Assembly (NCBI RefSeq): GCF_014642855.1 | Contig: NZ_BMJB01000001.1 | Location: forward strand, 1,178,001-1,242,000 | Direction of reading: 5' to 3' | From: Edaphobacter acidisoli | Lineage (GTDB): Bacteria > Acidobacteriota > Terriglobia > Terriglobales > Acidobacteriaceae | DNA length: 64,000 bases | Shown here: piece by piece, positions 57,475-64,000 of the stretch | Layout of the letters: every line of letters starts with the position of its first letter | How positions within the stretch are numbered: the stretch's first letter is position 1 | Translations under genes and position numbers: made by a program | The notes under the pieces: model-generated | Told to the model about the DNA's origin: nothing | Seen by the model: only the letters and a program-made list of their open reading frames with translations | Databases searched by the model: none

Positions 57475-59475
57475 ATGGCAGACGCGAAGCCGGACAAAAA
57501 GTCCGAACCACAAAAGAAGACCGCACTCGAAGACGACGTTGTCGGCAAAGCCTACGACGGACGCCTGATGCGCCGTCTGCTCACCTACCTCCGCCCGTAC
57601 AAGCTGCAGGCAATCCTCTCTGCCTTCGCCATCATCTTCAAAGCAGGCAGCGATGTAGCCGGCCCCTGGCTCGTCAAAGTCGCAGTCGACACCTACATGA
57701 CCAGGACGCCATACGAGAAACTCGGCTGGCTCGCCCGGCACCTCAACCGCAATCCCCTGGCCGGCATCGCCCAGATCGGTGCCCTCTACCTTGCGTCCCT
57801 CTTCATCACCTTCGGCCTGGAGTTCCTCCAGACCTACATGATGCAGTGGACCGGCCAGAAGATCATGTTTGACCTGCGCAGTCAGATCTTCCGTCATCTC
57901 CAGCGCATGTCTCCCGCCTTCTTCGACCGCAACCCAGTCGGCCGCCTCGTCACCCGCGTCACCTCCGACGTCGACGCGCTCAACGAGATGTTCACCTCCG
58001 GCGTCCTCGCCATCTTTGAAGACGTCTTCGTCCTCAGCTTCATCGTTATCATCATGTTGCGCATGAGCTGGCCTCTGGCACTGCTTGCCGTCTCCGTCAT
58101 CCCGATCATCCTCTACGCCACGCGCATCTTCCGCCGCTACGTCCGCGACAGCTACCGACGCCAGCGCGCTGCCACCGCCCGCATCAACTCCTTCACGCAG
58201 GAGTACGTCTCCGGCATGAGCGTCGTGCAGCTCTTCAACCGCGAGCGCCGCGCCTTCCACGACTTCTCCCAGGTCAACGCCGAAAACAAAAAGGCCTGGA
58301 CCGACGCCATCTTCGCCTACGCCCTCTACTACCCCATCGTCGAGTTCCTCAGCTCCACCGCCATCGCGCTCATCATCTGGTTTGGAGGATGGGCCGTCCT
58401 GCGTAACGAAGCTGCGCTCTCAGGCCGCATCGAAGGCATCTTCGGCACCGTCACCCTCGGCGTCCTCATCGCCTTCATCCAGTACGCGCAGCGATTCTTC
58501 CGCCCCATTCAGGACCTCAGCGACAAATACAACATCCTGCAAGCCGCCATGGCCGCCAGCGAGCGCGTCTTCAAGCTCCTCGACACGCAATCCGAGATCG
58601 TCTCGCCCGCTAACCCAATCCCCGGCAACAACTCAGGACGCATCGAGTTCCGCAACGTCTGGTTCACCTATCAAAAGCTCGACGACGCCCAACGCGCCCG
58701 CATCGCCACCGCCACCGAAGAAGACCTCCGCACCTTCGCCGACATCGAGTGGGTCCTCATGGGCGTCAGCTTCGTCATCGAGCCCGATGAGACCGCCGCC
58801 ATCGTCGGCCACACCGGCGCAGGCAAAACCACCATCACTGCACTGATGATGCGCTTCTACGATATCCAGCACGGCAGCATCCTCGTCGACGACGTGGACG
58901 TCCGCCAGCAGGACCTCACCAAACTTCGCCAACGCTTCGGCGTCGTCCTGCAGGACCCATTCCTCTTCACCGGCACCATCGCCGACAATGTCCGCCTCGG
59001 CTCCTCCTGGATCACTGACGAGCGCCTCCAGCGCGCCTGCGACGACGTCAACATCGGCGACTTCATCCGCACCCTGCCGGGCAAGTTCAACGAACCCGTG
59101 CAGGAGCGCGGCGCCACGCTCTCCACTGGCCAGAAGCAACTCATCAGCTTCGCTCGCGCACTCGCGCACTCGCCCCGCATCCTCATCCTCGACGAGGCCA
59201 CCAGCTCCGTCGACACCGACACCGAGCTCCGCGTCCGCCTCGCCCTCTCCCGCATGATCACCGGCCGCACGTCCATCCTCATCGCGCACCGGCTCTCCAC
59301 CATCCAGTCCGCCGATACCATCCTCGTCATGCACAAAGGACATCTCCGCGAGCGAGGTACCCACCAGGAACTGCTCTCCCACCGCGGCCTCTACTGGAAG
59401 CTCTACCAACTCCAGTACAAAGATCAGGAACCCGGCGCCGAAACCGCTGCCTTCCAACCACTCTCAGCCGACTAG
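57475..59475 (+). CDS. ABC exporter, fused permease-ATPase, with degenerate signature motif
   Basis: 666 residues. A charged cytosolic N terminus (MADAKPDKKSEPQKK) precedes six membrane helices and an NBD with Walker A GHTGAGKTT, Q-loop LQDPFLFTGTI, LSTGQKQLISFARAL as signature (Thr replaces the usual Gly), Walker B RILILDEATSSVD and H-loop IAHRLSTIQ. An insert of about 30 residues (LDDAQRARIATATEEDLRTF...) lies between the first NBD strand and Walker A. Related to heterodimer-type exporters such as BmrA/SmdB, but no partner gene is adjacent, so it is probably a homodimer. Start ATG 57475. Confidence 0.88.
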   Translation: MADAKPDKKSEPQKKTALEDDVVGKAYDGRLMRRLLTYLRPYKLQAILSAFAIIFKAGSDVAGPWLVKVAVDTYMTRTPYEKLGWLARHLNRNPLAGIAQIGALYLASLFITFGLEFLQTYMMQWTGQKIMFDLRSQIFRHLQRMSPAFFDRNPVGRLVTRVTSDVDALNEMFTSGVLAIFEDVFVLSFIVIIMLRMSWPLALLAVSVIPIILYATRIFRRYVRDSYRRQRAATARINSFTQEYVSGMSVVQLFNRERRAFHDFSQVNAENKKAWTDAIFAYALYYPIVEFLSSTAIALIIWFGGWAVLRNEAALSGRIEGIFGTVTLGVLIAFIQYAQRFFRPIQDLSDKYNILQAAMAASERVFKLLDTQSEIVSPANPIPGNNSGRIEFRNVWFTYQKLDDAQRARIATATEEDLRTFADIEWVLMGVSFVIEPDETAAIVGHTGAGKTTITALMMRFYDIQHGSILVDDVDVRQQDLTKLRQRFGVVLQDPFLFTGTIADNVRLGSSWITDERLQRACDDVNIGDFIRTLPGKFNEPVQERGATLSTGQKQLISFARALAHSPRILILDEATSSVDTDTELRVRLALSRMITGRTSILIAHRLSTIQSADTILVMHKGHLRERGTHQELLSHRGLYWKLYQLQYKDQEPGAETAAFQPLSAD

Positions 59476-59477
59476 TC

Positions 59478-60470
59478 CTACTTCACCCGAGCAGCCTTCT
59501 CCAACCGGTCCCGAAGAGCATCCCCCAACCCACCCATCTCCGGCACCGGGCAAACAATTACCGCAACCCCAGCCTCATCCAACTCCCGCAACCCCGCAAA
59601 CAACCTCTGCGCCAAAACCGCCGGATCATCCCAAGCCCCCCAGGAAAACTCCCGCACAGCCGCCCCAGCATTCCATCCATCCGGCAACATCACGCCAACA
59701 TCCACAAGACCAGCCACGACCTCCTGCAACGCAGCCTCCCCTGAAACCAGCACCAGCCGAGCCCGCGGAGCATAATGCCGCATTCCCACTCCGGGCGAAG
59801 GCAAACTCTCCGGCTTGCTCACAGCATCCCCGCCAGCAAACACCCGCATCTCGCCCGCCACCGCGCGAATCATCTCCGCCGTCACCGCACCTGGCCGATA
59901 GATCATCATCTGCCCCACATCCAGCACGGTAGACTCCACGCCAACCTGCGTCGGCCCGCCATCGAGCACCGCGTCGATCCTCCCGTCCAAATCTCCGAGC
60001 ACATGCGCAGCAGTCGTCGGACTAATCCGCCCAAACCGATTCGCACTCGGCGCCGCCACCGGAACCTGCGCCGTTAAAATCAGCTCCAGCGCAATCGGAT
60101 GCGACGGCATCCTCACCCCCACCAGCGGCCTACCCGCTGTCACCGAATCCGGCACCGCCGCACTGCGCGGCAGCAACAACGTCAGCGGTCCCGGCCAAAA
60201 CGCCGCCATCAGTGCCTCAACCCGCTCCGCCATCTCATCCGAAACCACTGCAACCCGCTCCAGCATCAGCCGATCGCTCACATGCACAATCACCGGGTCC
60301 CACCCCGGCCGCTCCTTCGCAGCAAAAATCCTCGCCACCGCCTCCGCGTCCAAAGCATTCGCGCCCAGCCCATACACCGTCTCCGTCGGAAACGCCACAG
60401 TCCCGCCGCGCCTCAGCAACTCCGCCGCGCGCAGCACACCCAACCCACCCTCCAGCCTCTCAGTCACCAT
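59478..60470 (-). CDS. tsaC: L-threonylcarbamoyladenylate synthase (Sua5/YrdC type)
   Basis: 330 residues; makes threonylcarbamoyl-AMP for the t6A37 modification of tRNAs decoding ANN codons. Residues 1-200 are the YrdC domain (GGTVAFPTETVYGLGANAL; FAAKERPGWDPVIVHV; WPGPLTLLL; VGVRMPSHPIAL; APSANRFGRISPTTA). The C-terminal ~130 residues (VGMRHYAPRARLVLVSGE...) are the Sua5 extension, so the gene is Sua5-type rather than short TsaC. Convergent with the exporter, with 2 bases between stops. tsaBDE are not in the window. Confidence 0.94.
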   Translation of the reverse strand: MVTERLEGGLGVLRAAELLRRGGTVAFPTETVYGLGANALDAEAVARIFAAKERPGWDPVIVHVSDRLMLERVAVVSDEMAERVEALMAAFWPGPLTLLLPRSAAVPDSVTAGRPLVGVRMPSHPIALELILTAQVPVAAPSANRFGRISPTTAAHVLGDLDGRIDAVLDGGPTQVGVESTVLDVGQMMIYRPGAVTAEMIRAVAGEMRVFAGGDAVSKPESLPSPGVGMRHYAPRARLVLVSGEAALQEVVAGLVDVGVMLPDGWNAGAAVREFSWGAWDDPAVLAQRLFAGLRELDEAGVAVIVCPVPEMGGLGDALRDRLEKAARVK

Positions 60471-60516
60471 ACTTCCATCCTATCCGCGCACCCCGCATCA
60501 GCCGTATACTCACCCC

Positions 60517-61119
60517 ATGCAGGCCCCCGAAATCGAGCTGAAGTTCCCCGTCGCCGACATCGCATCCCTCGAATCTCGCCTCGTCCAGCTCGGCTTCCAC
60601 CAGGACACCCCCCGCACCTTCGAATACAACACCCTCTACGACACCCCCGATCGCGCCCTCCGCGCCACCCGCCAGATCCTCCGTATCCGCCAGTACGGCT
60701 CCACCGCGACCGTCACGCACAAGCGCATGTCCACCGAAGCCGGCGTCGACCAGACCCGCTACAAACTCCGCATCGAAACCGAGACCACCGTCGCCGACGC
60801 CGACGCCCTCGCCGACATCTTCTCCCAGCTCGGCTACGCTCCCGTCTTCGTCTACGAGAAGTACCGCAGCGAATGGTCGCAGTCCATCAGCACCAAAGTA
60901 ACGGGCCATCTCGTCCTCGACGAGACCCCCATCGGCACCTTCGCCGAGCTCGAAGGCCCGCCCGCATGGATCGACGAAACCCTCGCCAAACTGGGCACCA
61001 ATCACGCCTCCTGCACCACCGACAGCTACGGCAAACTCTTCCTCGATTGGAAGCAGCGCACCGGAAGCCCCGCCGAAAACCTCACCTTCAGCGAGACCGC
61101 AGCCCTGCTTCAGCGTTAA
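60517..61119 (+). CDS. CYTH-domain triphosphate tunnel enzyme (class IV adenylate cyclase-like)
   Basis: 200 residues. EIELKF at 5-10 gives the ExExK motif; LYDTPDRALRATRQILRIRQ, ATVTHKRM and VFVYEKYRSEWSQ are strands of the tunnel, and ETPIGTFAELEG and YGKLFLDWKQ complete it. Enzymes of this fold hydrolyse triphosphates, make cAMP (CyaB) or ThTP; the exact substrate is not readable from sequence. It is divergent from tsaC (46-base gap) and is followed by a tonB-like gene. Confidence 0.88.
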   Translation: MQAPEIELKFPVADIASLESRLVQLGFHQDTPRTFEYNTLYDTPDRALRATRQILRIRQYGSTATVTHKRMSTEAGVDQTRYKLRIETETTVADADALADIFSQLGYAPVFVYEKYRSEWSQSISTKVTGHLVLDETPIGTFAELEGPPAWIDETLAKLGTNHASCTTDSYGKLFLDWKQRTGSPAENLTFSETAALLQR

Positions 61120-61167
61120 AGCCTCCCTCGCTCCAGCCGATACAACCTCTATCCCATGGAGGTTCCC

Positions 61168-61506
61168 TTGGCTACCCGAATCCGTAAATCATCTTCACTC
61201 CTCGCCCTTGGCAGCATGGTGCTTGGCGTGGCTGGCACTGCTCACGCCGTCAATGTCCATCGTGCCATCGTCTCCCGCGTCGCTCCGGTCTATCCAGAGC
61301 TCGCCCGCCGCATGCACGTTGGCGGCAAAGTCGTGCTCCTGGTCTCGGTCGACGCCAACGGCACCGTCTCCAACACCAAGGTCGAATCAGGCCACGCCCT
61401 GCTCGCTCCCGCAGCCGAGGACGCAGTCAAGCGTTGGCACTTCGCCCCTGCTCCCGCACCCACCGAATCCGAAATCGACGTCAACTTCGACATCGACGGC
61501 CAGTAG
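61168..61506 (+). CDS. TonB C-terminal-domain exported protein
   Basis: 112 residues. A signal peptide ([21 protein letters not shown]) precedes a minimal TonB domain: [52 protein letters not shown]. No membrane-spanning proline-rich linker is present, so it is not a full TonB energy transducer. The start is TTG 61168, with GGAGG 5 bases before it; ATG 61156 in frame has no site. Function unknown; similar short TonB-like proteins are common in acidobacteria. Confidence 0.8.
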   Translation: MATRIRKSSSLLALGSMVLGVAGTAHAVNVHRAIVSRVAPVYPELARRMHVGGKVVLLVSVDANGTVSNTKVESGHALLAPAAEDAVKRWHFAPAPAPTESEIDVNFDIDGQ

Positions 61507-61531
61507 ACCATCGCAGTTGCTGCAAGTGGAT

Positions 61532-61563
61532 TGTCATCCTTCCGCGCAGCGGGAGGACCTGCT
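61532..61563 (+). repeat. Intergenic TGTCAT-hairpin repeat, type A
   Basis: Same as the 14196 unit: TGTCATCCTTCCGCG, loop, CGGGAGGACCTGC. It lies between the TonB-like gene and the chemotaxis receptor. Confidence 0.86.
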
Positions 61564-61640
61564 TCTCGCCGCTGCCGCAACTCCGCTCTTGCACCGATCT
61601 CTCGTTACCGACAACCACCGCGCAAGGTAAGGACACACAC

Positions 61641-63350
61641 ATGAAACTCGAATCAAAGCTCGGCCTCAGCACTGGCTGCCTCATCGTGGCCATGCTCCTC
61701 AGCGCCTTCACGGCCCATGTCCGTATCGAGGAGGCCAATCACCTCTCCGACGTCATCAACAACAACCGCATCCCTCTCCTCGTCGGCAGCAACGACGTCG
61801 ACTCGCACCTCACCGCGACCATCAGCGGCCTCGAGTCCTACATCCTCTTCGGCCTCGACCCAGCTTCTTCCGCCGCCTATCGCCAGGCGCGCGCGCAGCA
61901 GTTCTCCATGGCCGAAGCCTCGCTCGAAAAGGTCCATCAGGACTCGATGCACTTTGACCTCGGAGGCGATGCACCACGCCTCGCCTCCATCGAATCCGGT
62001 CTCATCGCTCTCAAACCTCTTGAAGAAAAAGTCGAGACTCTCAACGAGACTAAGACCTCACAAGGCACAGCGCAGGCCTACGACACCCTGCAAAACCAGA
62101 TCCTCCCGCTTGAGAGAAACATTCACTCCACCATCGCCGACATGGCCCAGTCCCAGATGGTCCAGACCAACGAAGAGCTCGCCCAGCTCCGCGCCGCCAA
62201 CCGCTCCACGCTCTGGACGCTCTGGCTCGCCACCATCTTCGGCGCGCTCGTCGGCGGCATCATCTCGTTCCTGCTCGCCCGCCGCATCACCAGCGCCATC
62301 ACGCTCGTCGCCGAACGCGCCGACGCCATCGCCGACGGCGACCTCACCGGCCAACCGCTCGACCTCGAAAGCAACGACCAGATCGGCACCCTCGCCGCTG
62401 CCATGTCGAAGATGCAGTCCAGCCTGAGCAGCATCATCGGCACCGTCGCCAACACCTCCGGCTCGCTCAGCTCCAGCGCCGTCTCCATGCGCAACTCAAG
62501 CGACCAGATGCACCGCCGCATCGACCAGCAGAGCCAGCAAACCCAACAAGCCGCAACAGCCATGCAGGAGATGTCCGCCTCCATCGCCGAAGTCTCCCGC
62601 CACACCCAGTCCGCCGCCGAAACTGCACGCGACGCAGCCGAGACCGCACGCGACGGCGGCACCATCGTCAAAGAAGTACTCGGCAACATGCACTCCATCG
62701 CCTCCGCCGTCAGCGACACCTCCTCCACCGTCACCCTCCTTGGAGACGACTCCCGCAAAATCTCGCAGATCGTCACCGTCATCGACGAGATCGCCCGCAA
62801 GACTAACCTCCTCGCCCTCAACGCCGCGATCGAAGCGGCCCGCGCCGGCGACCAGGGCCGAGGCTTCGCCGTCGTCGCCGGAGAGGTCCGCCGCCTCGCC
62901 GAATCCACCGCGCAAGCCACCGGCGAAATCGCCAGCATGATTCAAGGCATTCAGGACCGCACCCGCACCGCCATCGCCAGTATGGAGAGCGGCACCGAGA
63001 CGGTCCAGAAAGGCGTCATCACCACCACCTCAGCCGGTGAAGCCCTCGAAAAAATCATCGGCATGGCCGAGCGCGTCGACCGCATGATCGCCCAGATCGC
63101 CATCGCCGCATCCCAGCAGGCCGCCGCCGCCGATCAATCCAGCGCCAGCCTCGATTCCATCCACTCACTCAGCCACGACAACCTCACCGAGATGGCCACC
63201 ACCGCATCCGGCATCGAGTCCCTCCGCTCCACCGCAGCCGCGCTCGAGCAGCAGGTCGATCGCTTCCGCCTGCAATCAGCCGAGGCAAGGCATTTCCGCA
63301 CGCCGATGCCTCCCGTGCCGCACACCTCACCCTCTCTTCAACCCGTATAA
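61641..63350 (+). CDS. Methyl-accepting chemotaxis protein
   Basis: 569 residues. First membrane helix about 8-25; a periplasmic four-helix-type domain (about 30-190: [20 protein letters not shown]); second helix ([20 protein letters not shown]); HAMP domain ([20 protein letters not shown]); then the coiled-coil signalling domain whose hairpin holds [17 protein letters not shown] and [16 protein letters not shown], ending with a disordered Pro-rich tail. It binds CheW/CheA at the tip. No che genes or flagellar genes are in the window. AAGGA precedes the ATG at 7 bases. Confidence 0.95.
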   Translation: MKLESKLGLSTGCLIVAMLLSAFTAHVRIEEANHLSDVINNNRIPLLVGSNDVDSHLTATISGLESYILFGLDPASSAAYRQARAQQFSMAEASLEKVHQDSMHFDLGGDAPRLASIESGLIALKPLEEKVETLNETKTSQGTAQAYDTLQNQILPLERNIHSTIADMAQSQMVQTNEELAQLRAANRSTLWTLWLATIFGALVGGIISFLLARRITSAITLVAERADAIADGDLTGQPLDLESNDQIGTLAAAMSKMQSSLSSIIGTVANTSGSLSSSAVSMRNSSDQMHRRIDQQSQQTQQAATAMQEMSASIAEVSRHTQSAAETARDAAETARDGGTIVKEVLGNMHSIASAVSDTSSTVTLLGDDSRKISQIVTVIDEIARKTNLLALNAAIEAARAGDQGRGFAVVAGEVRRLAESTAQATGEIASMIQGIQDRTRTAIASMESGTETVQKGVITTTSAGEALEKIIGMAERVDRMIAQIAIAASQQAAAADQSSASLDSIHSLSHDNLTEMATTASGIESLRSTAAALEQQVDRFRLQSAEARHFRTPMPPVPHTSPSLQPV

Positions 63351-63376
63351 ACGCAGCTCCCCTGGTCCAAATCGAA

Positions 63377-63404
63377 AGGCCCGCCAACCGGCGGGCCTCT
63401 TTTT
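63377..63404 (+). terminator. Intrinsic terminator after the chemotaxis receptor
   Basis: AGGCCCGCC and GGCGGGCCT (9 bp) around AACC, then CTTTTTT. Confidence 0.93.
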
Positions 63405-63462
63405 ATCCACTTCACGAACTCTCTGTCATTTCTCCAAACGTCCGTCATCTTCGCAAAACGCC

Positions 63463-63491
63463 TGTCATTCTGAGCGAAGCGAAGAACCCTC
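63463..63491 (+). repeat. Intergenic TGTCAT-hairpin repeat, type B
   Basis: TGTCATTCTGAGCGAAGCG and AAGAACCCT, as at 14334. Partial TGTCAT and CGTCAT units precede it from 63423, so the gap 63405-63605 is a run of four or five units. Confidence 0.83.
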
Positions 63492-63505
63492 GTACATTTC
63501 TTGTT

Positions 63506-63529
63506 TGTCATCCCCGAAGGGGATCTGCG
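63506..63529 (+). repeat. Intergenic TGTCAT-hairpin repeat, type E
   Basis: TGTCATCCCCGAAGGGGATC followed by TGC. The hairpin ATCCCC/GGGGAT is perfect around GA. Its flanks (TGTC and ATCTGC) match the other units, with only the hairpin different. Confidence 0.8.
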
Positions 63530-63537
63530 TTTGCATT

Positions 63538-63584
63538 TCCATTCCGCACCCTGAGCGAAGTCGAAGGGGAAGGAATCTGCTTTT
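63538..63584 (+). repeat. Intergenic hairpin repeat, type D
   Basis: CATTCCGCACCCTGAGCG ... AAGGAATCTGCTTTT; ATTCC/GGAAT and CCCT/AGGG pair. Related to the unit at 15611 and, in its interior, to types B and C. Confidence 0.75.
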
Positions 63585-63605
63585 CGCCCGGTAGCACAAC
63601 GAATG

Positions 63606-64000
63606 CTAGAAGATCTGGAAGTTCACCTCAACATTCAGTTCCACCGTCACCGGCTTGCCATTCTCCATCGCTGGCTTGAACCTGTACTGCTTCACCGCAG
63701 CCACAGCATTCTCATCCAGTCCCATGCCCACGCCGCGAATCACACGCACATGGCTCGGCAACCCATTCTGATCAACCCACAGGCTCACCAGCACGTTACC
63801 CGCAACTTTGGCTTTTCGCGCTTCCTCAGAGAATTCTGGCTCGACAGAATAGATCAGCACCGGCGCCGAAACCCCGCCCCCAATATGCCTCACCCCGCCG
63901 CCCGTGTTACCGCCCGAACCCGGCCCGAGTCCATCACCATTGCCTGAACCCATACCCGTGCCGCGCCCATTGCCCATGGAAAACCCGACAATCGGAGAGT
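63606..64000 (-). CDS. TonB C-terminal-domain protein, 3' part (runs off the right edge)
   Basis: Frame open to the window edge; 131 residues seen. A Gly/Asn/Ser-rich linker (RGTGMGSGNGDGLGPGSGGN) is followed by a TonB C-terminal domain (LIYSVEPEFSEEARKAKVAG, NVLVSLWVDQNGLPSHVRVI, AVAAVKQYRFKPAMENGKPV), ending in ELNVEVNFQIF. An ATG at 63977 is internal, because the frame continues upstream as ...SPIVGFS. The missing N terminus should carry the membrane helix. It is the second TonB-type gene within 2.5 kb. Confidence 0.88.
   Translation of the reverse strand, partial: SPIVGFSMGNGRGTGMGSGNGDGLGPGSGGNTGGGVRHIGGGVSAPVLIYSVEPEFSEEARKAKVAGNVLVSLWVDQNGLPSHVRVIRGVGMGLDENAVAAVKQYRFKPAMENGKPVTVELNVEVNFQIF

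Noticed and set aside
63423-63605. CRISPR array from regular TGTCAT repeats
   Set aside because: Units are of different lengths, have varied hairpins, irregular gaps and no cas genes.

Overview
The window reads as an ordinary chromosomal stretch of a GC-rich, Gram-negative soil bacterium. It is most likely an Acidobacteriota of the class Terriglobia (Terriglobus / Granulicella / Edaphobacter type). The reasons are a fused BcsA-BcsB cellulose synthase next to BcsQ, a heptose/LPS gene set, LolA, TonB C-terminal proteins with glycine-rich linkers, a winged-helix/TPR regulator, and many short hairpin repeats that start with TGTCAT between genes. The taxon is inferred from gene content and style; no rRNA gene is present. 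No transposase, integrase, phage gene or CRISPR array was seen.

Layout. 1-8.8 kb: 5' part of a periplasmic GH3 beta-glucosidase, argJ (arginine biosynthesis), and a two-gene cellulose operon (bcsQ-like, then bcsAB). 9-14.2 kb: tRNA-Lys; a minus-strand LPS inner-core operon (GT9 glycosyltransferase, hldE, hldD); and, facing away from it, a DUF4254 gene and a TPR gene. 14.2-23 kb: single genes separated by repeats (yvcK-like, GNAT acetyltransferase, small outer-membrane protein, rlmN, M16 protease, pseudopilin-lolA pair, HAD phosphatase, Nudix hydrolase). 23-26.7 kb: a three-gene operon joining a poreless MgtE-type sensor protein, a CgeB-like glycosyltransferase and an NRAMP-family transporter with altered metal-site residues. 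26.8-38.6 kb: anti-sigma/anti-anti-sigma pair, LemA, TPM and DUF4142 envelope proteins, an S9 peptidase, a winged-helix/TPR regulator, a secreted unknown, an ABC exporter and a CusF-Sco fusion.

38.6-46 kb: MFS transporter plus an AddB/AddA-type helicase-nuclease pair. 46-51.8 kb: a complete phosphate regulon block (phoB, phoR, pstC, pstA, pstB, phoU) without pstS, with two sites resembling Pho boxes. 51.9-56.3 kb: a second response regulator/CHASE3 kinase pair, then hemW and a threonine aldolase on the other strand. 56.4-64 kb: a 31-residue membrane peptide ORF, a DUF1223 protein, a second ABC exporter, a Sua5-type tRNA modification enzyme, a CYTH enzyme, and a chemotaxis receptor flanked by two TonB C-terminal proteins.

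The most interesting items are: (1) the MgtE-sensor / NRAMP-like operon, a candidate regulated Mg2+ uptake system built from parts of two families; (2) a 3'-terminal rlmN remnant beside the intact gene that differs from it almost only at synonymous sites; (3) a strong palindrome inside the lolA signal-peptide coding region, and a second palindrome inside the predicted 5' end of the HAD gene; (4) modular TGTCAT-hairpin intergenic repeats; (5) 11-bp-phased Pho-box-like repeats upstream of both phoB and pstC; (6) a hairpin that holds the candidate ribosome binding site of the oligopeptidase in its loop. Several starts were moved from the longest reading frame on the basis of ribosome binding sites or gene overlaps, as noted in the entries.
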